Under the pieces are notes generated by a model. It had not been told where the DNA came from and did not search any database. It saw nothing but the letters and a program-made list of their open reading frames with translations. From positions 186,001-250,000 of the forward strand of contig NZ_JAKIKT010000006.1 of the NCBI RefSeq assembly GCF_023349125.1: 64,000 nt of DNA, in the 5' to 3' direction. Below, one piece after another: positions 57,362 through 64,000 of this stretch; position 1 is the first letter of the stretch, and the number at the start of each line of letters is the position of its first letter. The position numbers were made by a program, and so were the translations under genes. This DNA comes from Shewanella corallii. GTDB taxonomy: Bacteria; Pseudomonadota; Gammaproteobacteria; Enterobacterales; Shewanellaceae.

Positions 57362-58189
57362 ATGTTGTGGAAGGGACTTGGTGTTTCGGTTTTATTGGGT
57401 TGCGCCTCAGGCGCTGCGAATGCGGTGGCTTATCGGGATGTGTGCAATACCTGTGTCAGTGACAGCCAGTTTGAATCTCGGGTGAGAGATTTTGCTGACC
57501 AATATGAGATTGTTAGAGCGGCTGACTTTTATATCTTCAATTATTCAGCGGGTGTGCTTCGGAAGTACGCAAAAAACGGTACCCAGATCCTGCCGCAATC
57601 CCTGTCCTCTGCTGAGGTCTCTTACTTCAATGAATCCTTTGAAAAAATCAGTGAAATCAGACAAGCCATTGAAGCCGCAGTAGTGCCTGAAACGCTTGCT
57701 GCCAGTCTGTATGAACTGGTGGGGGCTAGTTATAAGGTGAATGACCTGTCCGATTACTTTTATGAAAGCAAAGGCCTGGGTGAGACCTTCGATGAGGCAA
57801 CCGCGCTGGCTGGCATGATTACCGGTATCAGGCCTGCTATCGTTTTTAACGCCAAGGTAAATTTTACCGATGGCTCCTATTCTTATACTGACATTGCAGA
57901 GGGGAGCAGCCGCCGCGATTTTAAACTCTCATTCGTGGCGACCCGAGACGCGGATAACAATACCATCCCGATGGACGCAGCTGGCTACTATACCTATGGG
58001 GAACTCCGCTTCACCAGGCAGAGGCAAGCGGGTATTGATAAGTTTATCGATGCCGCGTTCAGGTCTGGAGTGAGTATTGCTCAGCCTCATCATACCGGCC
58101 CCATTCAAAGCACTTATCAGATGAGCTGTAACGAGCAAGACGAATCGGTTTTTTGCACCGTATCGCCAATCTCAACAACAGCAGACTAA
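57362..58189 (+). CDS. Secreted protein of unknown function
   Basis: A 275-residue protein with a signal peptide (MLWKGLGVSVLLGCASGAANA) followed by a Cys pair VCNTCVS, a mainly helical region (about 40-150) and a strand-rich half with FNAKVNFTDGSYSYTD and YYTYGELRFTRQRQ. Two more cysteines are near the C-terminus (MSCNEQDESVFCTV). No family recognised. The ATG has AAGGA seven bases upstream. It lies divergent from the NACHT gene and between the same inverted repeats B and C; a functional link is possible but unproven. Confidence 0.68.
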   Translation: MLWKGLGVSVLLGCASGAANAVAYRDVCNTCVSDSQFESRVRDFADQYEIVRAADFYIFNYSAGVLRKYAKNGTQILPQSLSSAEVSYFNESFEKISEIRQAIEAAVVPETLAASLYELVGASYKVNDLSDYFYESKGLGETFDEATALAGMITGIRPAIVFNAKVNFTDGSYSYTDIAEGSSRRDFKLSFVATRDADNNTIPMDAAGYYTYGELRFTRQRQAGIDKFIDAAFRSGVSIAQPHHTGPIQSTYQMSCNEQDESVFCTVSPISTTAD

Positions 58190-58244
58190 CTCAGCATTTG
58201 CCTTCCTAACCCTTTACAGAATATGCGGAAGATAAGCAGAGGAG

Positions 58245-58660
58245 CTACCGACTACTCCATGCTCCCGTCCGAAGTTGCCGGAGGGAAATGACTTCAATAG
58301 CAAGTCCCGTCATGGATGACGGGGCAGCCACCGCTGATACAGGGGAGAGTATCGCGCAGCGATAAGCTTACGAGCGAGAGGCAAGGACTGCCGAACTGGG
58401 TAGGAAGTATATGGACATACTTCGTGGAATCGGTGGCGGTTGCGTACATTGAAGCCATTTTACGATGGATGACAACTTCGGTTGGGGCGGCAGGGGAGAT
58501 CCAAGAGGGCGAATATTTGCCTCCGGCAAATAAGCTCATTAGCGCAAGAAAGGGATTTCGAGCTGGCAGTTAGACATGGATGTCGTTTGCAGCTGTTGAG
58601 CCCCTCTTGGTCGGGTGTGGGGCGGCGAGTGCCGCGAATGCGACAAGCTCATGAGCGAGA
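58245..58660 (-). repeat. Hairpin-rich mosaic repeat, copy C (inverted)
   Basis: Reverse complement of the family of copies A and B. It contains CCCGTCCGAAGTTGCCGGAG (as the mirror of copy A), ATTTGCC/GGCAAAT as a stem-loop near 58520, and the blocks CGCAAGAAAGGGATTTCGAG and CTGGCAGTTAGACATGGATG shared with copy B. Together with B it brackets the NACHT gene and the 57362 gene. Confidence 0.78.
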
Positions 58661-58735
58661 GCCATGGAGGGCGAACTGGCCGTTATACAAGGATGTATTT
58701 GCTCCACGACGTTCCGCCAAGCGAAGCTTGGCCAA

Positions 58736-59236
58736 TCAATGGCTGCAGGCTTCGCCAACTGAGGCCAAAAACTGGCAGGCCTCTGTGACCCCCTCATTGG
58801 CGGCAAGTCTGAGGTATTTAATCCCCGCAGGCTTATCAACATCAGTGCCATAACCTGTGTAGAGCGCTTTGCCATAGTGATAGCGGGCGAGGGAGGCGTA
58901 GCCCGCTTCATCCTGAAGCAGGGCGCCGCGGCGCATCAGGGCGGTGGACTTTTGCGGGTTGGCAGGCAGATAGACGCCAAGGTCATGGATTTGCGCTAAC
59001 AGCAGCATGGAGTACACATCGTTCCACCTGTCTATGCAGTCCTGCAATATGGCAACGGCTGACTCATGGTCGCCGGTCTTCTCGGCAAAGTAGCCGTATA
59101 AACACTTCATGCGTTTATCACTGTGGATCTGTTCGCTGTAGGCGAGATCGCTGGTGTCAGCCGCCTGGCTGGACAGACTGCCGAGTAAGACTGTACAGGC
59201 TGCGGTAAGACAGTAAAAAGTGGTGGCGGGTTTCAT
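58736..59236 (-). CDS. Secreted Sel1-repeat-like protein
   Basis: A 166-residue protein with a signal peptide (cleaved near SSQAADTS) and three or four tetratricopeptide/Sel1-like helical units: MLLLAQIHDLGVYLPANPQK, then ASLARYHYGKALYTGYGTDV with DKPAGIKYLRLAANEG. Such repeats mediate protein contacts in the envelope. The ATG at 59236 has GGGGAG eight bases upstream. Its end lies next to the mosaic repeat C. Function unknown. Confidence 0.68.
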   Translation of the reverse strand: MKPATTFYCLTAACTVLLGSLSSQAADTSDLAYSEQIHSDKRMKCLYGYFAEKTGDHESAVAILQDCIDRWNDVYSMLLLAQIHDLGVYLPANPQKSTALMRRGALLQDEAGYASLARYHYGKALYTGYGTDVDKPAGIKYLRLAANEGVTEACQFLASVGEACSH

Positions 59237-59453
59237 AGTTTGCTCCCCTGAACCGAGTACTCCCAGCATATCTCTGAGCGGCAGGGATTATTGCCCTACT
59301 TTAGGGGGAATTTCTCAGTCACTGCCATCGCCGATTGAGTCGACTTAGCGCGGTTACAATCAGTTAACCAAGTGCGACAATTTGTCACATCCCAACGCAA
59401 AAGCCACCCAATATACTCTTAGCAACTTTAGGGATAGCTAATAAGAGTCTTCG

Positions 59454-61004
59454 ATGACCAAAAGGTTAATGGGCTGGCATAAAACGCTGGCACTGTGGAT
59501 GACGCTGCCACTTTTTATTTGGGCATTTAGTGGCTTGTTGCACCCATTGATGGGCCATTTTTTTAAGCCGCCAAGGTTGCAGTTAGCCACCGAACAGTTT
59601 GCCGAACTCGGTTTTCTGCCGCGGCGCACCTCTCTGGCTTATGTGCTCAATACCCATGGGATTGAGCGATTCAGCAGCGTAAAGCTGGTGATGTTTCAGG
59701 GAGCGCCTCATTATCAGGTAAGAATTCAGGACGGTGAATCTCAGGCTGATTCTGACCGAATCGCTGCCCCTAACCCAAACTATCAGCTGAGATATTTTGC
59801 GGTGGAGGATGGGACAGAGCGTTTTGCTGAGCAGCAGGGTGTTGGCAAAGTTGCTGATGCTGAATATGCAGCGGAGCTGGTTAATCGGCTTGATGGCTCA
59901 AGCACCACGGCGATGAGCCTGATCCGGAACTTCACGCCAGAGTACCCGGCGATTAACCGGATACTGCCCGTATATCGAATTGCAAAATCCTCCGGCACCA
60001 TCTTCTACATAGACACTCACGGCAGCCGTATTTCGACACTCAGTACGCCGACGCGGGAGTCACTGTCATTCTGGTTTCGAACCCTGCACAACCTGAGTTT
60101 TATCGGCGAGATGCATTCGCCCGTGCGGCTTGTGGTGCTGGGAGTGATGATCTCCGGGATATTGCTGCTGGCGTTAACAGGGTTACTGCTTTACAGCGGT
60201 CTGTGGCGCAGATTGTCATCAGGCCGGGGTAAACCTTCTATCAGTCAGTTTCATCGTGTCAGCGGCATGATTATTTGCTTGAGCCTGTTGGGATTCGCTA
60301 CCAGTGGTTTGCATACTCTGGTGTCCAAGCAGTCCAGGGACGAACATTTCGGTATTAGCCCGGGGAATGAACTATCTGTATCTGAGCTGGATTTTGACCC
60401 ACTGCAGACCATGCTGTCGTTGCAGGCGGATAACTTTAATCTGGTGCAATGGGATGGGCAGTTATGGCTGCAATTCTGGCGTTATATGGAGCAAGCTTCG
60501 ACTCCTAAACCCGGGCAAGACAAGGTATTAACCCTTGGCTACTGGCGGCCTGAACAAGCACAGCGAACTGATGCTGACTATGCTGCTTTTCTGGGGTACA
60601 GCAAACTGGGAGTTGCCAGGTCTCCATCCAGCCAAAAGACGGTTACCCACTTTGGGGGCTCCTATCCTTTTATTCTGAAGCGCTTGCCAGTTCAACAAAT
60701 GGCGTATGGCGACAGCGGCCAACTGGTGGCAATTGAAACTCACACTGGATACGTGGCGCAGCTGGCAGATCAGGCGGATAAGTACAGATCGATTCACTTC
60801 TCGGCGTTACACAAATATCACTTCCTCAATGATCTCGGAAAGGTCCCCAGAGATCTGTTCATCACACTGATTATTCTCACCATTCTTGGCACGGCCTCAC
60901 TGGGGCTGGTGCTCTATTTCAAGCGTAGTTATCGCCGTGTCAGACGGCGCGATTTGGCTGCGGGTGAAGCGCAGTTACAACAACTCACTTCAGGAGAACA
61001 ATAA
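59454..61004 (+). CDS. PepSY-domain inner-membrane protein (iron-uptake associated)
   Basis: A 516-residue membrane protein. The first membrane segment carries GWHKTLALWMTLPLFIWAFS with a conserved His, and periplasmic parts hold PepSY-like sequence. Further segments lie near residues 220-245 (VLGVMISGILLLALTGLLLY), 275-290 and 465-485, with HNLSF, FHRVSG and LHKYHFLND histidine motifs that could hold heme. Such proteins commonly sit beside TonB receptors and are thought to reduce or handle imported iron compounds. The stop overlaps the start of the receptor gene (TAATG), so the two form an operon. Confidence 0.8.
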   Translation: MTKRLMGWHKTLALWMTLPLFIWAFSGLLHPLMGHFFKPPRLQLATEQFAELGFLPRRTSLAYVLNTHGIERFSSVKLVMFQGAPHYQVRIQDGESQADSDRIAAPNPNYQLRYFAVEDGTERFAEQQGVGKVADAEYAAELVNRLDGSSTTAMSLIRNFTPEYPAINRILPVYRIAKSSGTIFYIDTHGSRISTLSTPTRESLSFWFRTLHNLSFIGEMHSPVRLVVLGVMISGILLLALTGLLLYSGLWRRLSSGRGKPSISQFHRVSGMIICLSLLGFATSGLHTLVSKQSRDEHFGISPGNELSVSELDFDPLQTMLSLQADNFNLVQWDGQLWLQFWRYMEQASTPKPGQDKVLTLGYWRPEQAQRTDADYAAFLGYSKLGVARSPSSQKTVTHFGGSYPFILKRLPVQQMAYGDSGQLVAIETHTGYVAQLADQADKYRSIHFSALHKYHFLNDLGKVPRDLFITLIILTILGTASLGLVLYFKRSYRRVRRRDLAAGEAQLQQLTSGEQ

Positions 61005-63115
61005 TGAAAACAGGATTGACCCTGATCGCTGTGGCAATGGTGCCTGTGGCAGTGACCTGTCAGGCAGACGATGGGGACAAGCAGATTGAAAGGATGACGG
61101 TGACCGCCAGTCGCAGTGAAAAACTGGATACCGAGCTGCCCTTGAGTATTGCCCATGTGAGCAGTGAGGTACTTGCCAGAGACAAGCCTCAGCATCTGTC
61201 GGAATCGTTACAGTCATTGTCTGGTGTATTGGTCAATCAACTCTCTGGTGGACAGGGACACAATGCCGCCATTCGCATGCCGATTAATTACGCAGGCTAC
61301 ACCCTGTATTTGCAGGACAATATCCCCCTGCAGTCGGCGGGCTTTTTTAACCACAACGCTCTGTGGTGGAGCAGTGCCAACAGTGCCTTGTCCCGGCTTG
61401 AGGTGATAAAAGGTGCCGGTACATCGCTTTATGGCTCAGGTGCTGTGGCGGCGACTGTAAATGTTATCTCTCCTGAGGTGGGTGATGAGGCCGCCGGTGA
61501 GGCGGCACTCATGGCTGGAGAGCATGGTTATATCAGGGGCAGGGGAAGCTATTCGTCTGGGACTCACGACGGTCAGGGGATTAGGGCGTCGGCCGCTTAC
61601 CTGCACAATGATGGCTGGCGGCAGCACGCAGAGGTGAACAAGGCTGAAGTCAATGTACTGCATGAGTGGCAATTGGGTCAGCAACAGTCATTAAAGACGA
61701 CGTTAATTGCCTCAGATCTCGATCAGCAAATGAATGCCTCTTTGACCGAGAAACAGTTTCGGCAAGACCCAACGCAATCAGGGTTATCAGCCAAAGTGGA
61801 GCAAAGTGATCCGCGGCGTAAAAGCCGTTATGTGAGGTTGGCAACTGAGTGGAGTTACGATCTGGGCGAGCACTATTACTCGTTAATACCCTATGCCAGA
61901 TATCGGACCAATGATTACACGGCGACCTGGCAAAACAACCTGCCTGAAGTTGAGTCCAGCGTCACCAGTTTTGGCTTGTTGGCCCTGAGTCAGTTCACTG
62001 TTTTTGGCGGCAGTGAGTTAATCGCGGGTATGGACCTGGAACACAGTAAGGGCGACAGCTACTCGTTTCAGCCTTTGACCATTACCACTGAGGGAAGGGG
62101 CGCTGCGACTTATCCTGCCGGTCATGTGTTTTACCATGACCAGACGACGCTGGAGGCGGTTTCTCCCTATTTGCAGCTGTCCGGGGAGTTGACTGAAAAA
62201 CTGAGTTATAACCTGGGTGGCCGATACGATCACTATAGGTATGAGTTTGATAACTATCTAAAACCTTACGATAACGACGGATTCGGTAATCGCTCTCTGG
62301 CCAGTCGGAGTGACAGCTTCAGTCACTTCAGCCCCAAGGCCGCACTGAATTATCTTGTGGGACAGGATGCCAGCATCTATACCCGAATCGCCCGGGCCAT
62401 TCGCATTCCCACCGCAGGTGAGCTCTACCATTTGAAAACCCGGGACACCAGTGCCCAACTGGAACATATCAGTGAAGAGATCTCCAATACCTATGAGTTG
62501 GGCTACAAGATGAACCTGCAATCTCTGAGCCTGGAAGCTGCGGTTTACTACATGGATGTGGATGATGCGATTGTCACTGCCTATGACGATTTTGGTGCAT
62601 CTTATCGGGTCAATGCCGCCAGCGTGGTGCACAAAGGGATTGAGCTGGGCGCGAAATGGCAATTGTCTGAGGCGTTTGAATTGAGTCTGGCATACAGCCG
62701 CTCAAAACATGAGTTTGACCATTATATTCAAGACCAGGGACGGGTGGATGGTAAGACTGGGCTGTCCAGAGCGAAAGATTTGTCCGGCAATAGCTTACCC
62801 ATGGCTCCCGACTATGTGGCTAATATCAGATTGTACTACCAGAGCCAGCATTGGCAGGGACTCAATGTGATGGCTGAAGTGCAGAGCATAGGTGATTACT
62901 GGATGGATAATGAGAACAGTCGCCGTTATGAGGGCTATACCATAGCCAACCTGAAGCTGAACTATGAGCTGAACAGTCAGCTCAGTTTGCATGCCAGAGT
63001 GAGTAATCTGACAGACAAGCAGTACGCGCTGCAAAGTCAGTTACGATATGGCCGGGAACAGATCCAGCCCGGTGCACCACGTATGATTTACGCCGGATTG
63101 AGTTATCAGTTTTGA
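61004..63115 (+). CDS. TonB-dependent outer-membrane receptor
   Basis: A 703-residue receptor: signal peptide (cleaved near TCQADDG), TonB box ERMTVTASR, plug domain (about 45-155, with LSGVLVNQLSGGQGHNAAIR and RLEVIKGAGTSLYGSGAVAA), then a 22-strand barrel ending in the expected aromatic residue (YAGLSYQF). Together with the PepSY protein it suggests uptake of an iron chelate (siderophore or heme); the ligand is unknown. No Fur box was recognised upstream of the operon. Start with AGGAG seven bases upstream, coupled to the preceding gene. Confidence 0.9.
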   Translation: MKTGLTLIAVAMVPVAVTCQADDGDKQIERMTVTASRSEKLDTELPLSIAHVSSEVLARDKPQHLSESLQSLSGVLVNQLSGGQGHNAAIRMPINYAGYTLYLQDNIPLQSAGFFNHNALWWSSANSALSRLEVIKGAGTSLYGSGAVAATVNVISPEVGDEAAGEAALMAGEHGYIRGRGSYSSGTHDGQGIRASAAYLHNDGWRQHAEVNKAEVNVLHEWQLGQQQSLKTTLIASDLDQQMNASLTEKQFRQDPTQSGLSAKVEQSDPRRKSRYVRLATEWSYDLGEHYYSLIPYARYRTNDYTATWQNNLPEVESSVTSFGLLALSQFTVFGGSELIAGMDLEHSKGDSYSFQPLTITTEGRGAATYPAGHVFYHDQTTLEAVSPYLQLSGELTEKLSYNLGGRYDHYRYEFDNYLKPYDNDGFGNRSLASRSDSFSHFSPKAALNYLVGQDASIYTRIARAIRIPTAGELYHLKTRDTSAQLEHISEEISNTYELGYKMNLQSLSLEAAVYYMDVDDAIVTAYDDFGASYRVNAASVVHKGIELGAKWQLSEAFELSLAYSRSKHEFDHYIQDQGRVDGKTGLSRAKDLSGNSLPMAPDYVANIRLYYQSQHWQGLNVMAEVQSIGDYWMDNENSRRYEGYTIANLKLNYELNSQLSLHARVSNLTDKQYALQSQLRYGREQIQPGAPRMIYAGLSYQF

Positions 63116-63285
63116 CTCAGAGCCATGCCGATTCTGATCTGTTTGGTGTTGGAGCTTTCGGTTGTACAGAAATATTTTTATCCCCATGTCGAAATCCCCA
63201 GGTGCCATTCGTCTTAGAGGTACAGCCCGGTTATTCATTTGCCTGTGGCTGTGCTATCAAAGATAAACAGCTAATGGAGAACACT

Positions 63286-63633
63286 ATGAAATTTGTGGCA
63301 CTGATCTATGCAGCCCCTGAGGCTGAGCCCGTCTACGGCACGCCTGAGTTTGACAGCCTGCTGGAGGAGTATATGCAGCTGAGTGAGGAGTACTCTGCCT
63401 GTGGTGCTTTTGTTGCCGGTGAAGGCTTGCAGGGGAATGACACTGCGACTTCCATTCGGGTTCGCAATGGCCAGACTGAGTTGGTGGATGGGCCATTTGC
63501 CGAGACCAAGGAGCAGCTGGGCGGCTTCTATCTGCTGGAATGCAAAGATCTGGATGAAGCATTGAGATTGGCGGCCAAAATCCCCTCCGCCCGTTACGGA
63601 ACTGTCGAAGTGCGGCCGGTTGCCGAGTACTGA
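63286..63633 (+). CDS. YCII-family protein
   Basis: A 115-residue ferredoxin-fold protein with the family signature VDGPFAETKEQLGGFYLLE and DLDEAL. Proteins of this group are very often encoded directly beside an ECF sigma factor, as here. Biochemical role unknown. The ATG has GGAGA six bases upstream; the frame opens earlier at 63112 without family similarity. The next gene begins three bases later. Confidence 0.85.
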   Translation: MKFVALIYAAPEAEPVYGTPEFDSLLEEYMQLSEEYSACGAFVAGEGLQGNDTATSIRVRNGQTELVDGPFAETKEQLGGFYLLECKDLDEALRLAAKIPSARYGTVEVRPVAEY

Positions 63634-63636
63634 TAG

Positions 63637-64000
63637 GTGACGGAAAACCCGTCCAATAACGGCTCTGTTGTCGGCTTGCTGGAGCATCTTATCCGGGCCG
63701 ACCGGGGCCGAATGCTGGCAACCATGATGGCGCAGTTTGGCAACCTGGGGTTGTGCGAAGAAGCGTTGCAGGACGCCAAAGCCCAGGCTCTGCAGACATG
63801 GCAACAACAGGTTCCGGCGAAGCCCGCCACCTGGCTGCTGCAGGTGGCCAGACGCAAAGCGATCGATGTGCTGCGGCGGGAGCAACATTTTCAGGGCATT
63901 TCGGCTCAGTTGTCTTATATGGCAGAGACTGACGTCACTGACGCAGACCTTACCTCTGTGACCGGTTTGGACAGGCTGCCGGACCAACGTTTGAAGCTGA
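63637..64000 (+). CDS. ECF-type RNA polymerase sigma factor (3' truncated by window end)
   Basis: The frame is open from a GTG at 63637 (a stop codon directly precedes it) to the end of the window. The 121 visible residues include LLEHLIRADRGRMLATMM and a sigma region 2 segment with CEEALQDAKAQALQTWQQ, PATWLLQVARRKAIDVLRRE. This resembles the large YCII-associated ECF sigma factors with a C-terminal extension. Region 4 and the extension are outside the window. Confidence 0.8.
   Translation, partial: MTENPSNNGSVVGLLEHLIRADRGRMLATMMAQFGNLGLCEEALQDAKAQALQTWQQQVPAKPATWLLQVARRKAIDVLRREQHFQGISAQLSYMAETDVTDADLTSVTGLDRLPDQRLKL

Noticed and set aside
58316..58573. 85-residue frames inside mosaic repeat C and similar ones in copies A and B
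   Set aside because: Frames are not conserved between copies, and the sequence is made of stem-loops, so they are not credible genes.

Overview
The window is chromosomal DNA of a gammaproteobacterium. It is most likely a Shewanella or a close relative such as Ferrimonas: it combines a CymA tetraheme quinol dehydrogenase, MtrA/MtrB-type DmsE/DmsF, surface-type DmsA lipoproteins, a menaquinone cluster and a cymA-rsmD-ftsYEX-rpoH-men gene order. The order match is from memory of Shewanella genomes, not from a search. No rRNA or tRNA gene was seen. Both edges cut a gene: plsB on the left and an ECF sigma factor on the right.

Layout. 1-10.4 kb: plsB, a TyrP-type permease, a PotE/CadB-type antiporter divergent from an AdiA arginine decarboxylase, a globin, a double glyoxalase-fold protein and RNase I. 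10.6-17.9 kb: a copper/silver region on the minus strand (cusA, cusB with three metal-binding modules, a separate three-module protein, two small Cys/His-rich proteins and two short paralogous DUF2057-like proteins). 18.4-25.1 kb: cymA, yhhL/rsmD, ftsY (with a long 16-residue repeat), ftsE, ftsX, rpoH. 25.1-30.3 kb: menD, a fused menH-menC gene and menE. 30.4-34.0 kb: a triheme cytochrome, a LysR regulator and a large secreted protein of unknown function. 34.2-40.2 kb: a TPP riboswitch and thiCEFSGH. 40.2-54.4 kb: two tandem DMSO-reductase clusters. 53.6-58.7 kb: a low-GC NACHT ATPase and an unknown secreted protein between inverted copies of a hairpin-rich repeat. 58.7-64 kb: a Sel1-like protein, a PepSY membrane protein with a TonB receptor, and a YCII/ECF sigma pair.

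How the genes connect. MenD, MenH-MenC and MenE make menaquinone, CymA oxidises menaquinol in the inner membrane, and DmsE (periplasmic decaheme) with DmsF (outer-membrane barrel) would pass the electrons to DmsAB on the cell surface. The second dms cluster keeps dmsA, dmsB and a TorD-family chaperone but has lost dmsE and dmsF. Its 5' end still carries a copy of the first cluster's promoter and a decayed fragment of dmsE, so it is a duplicate that now probably depends on the first cluster's DmsEF.

Most unusual points: the dmsE fossil and duplicated dms promoter, the NACHT gene inside inverted repeats (a candidate anti-phage NLR-like gene), the MenH-MenC fusion, an arginine decarboxylase paired with a PotE-like rather than AdiC-like antiporter, and perfect palindromes upstream of cymA and dmsE.
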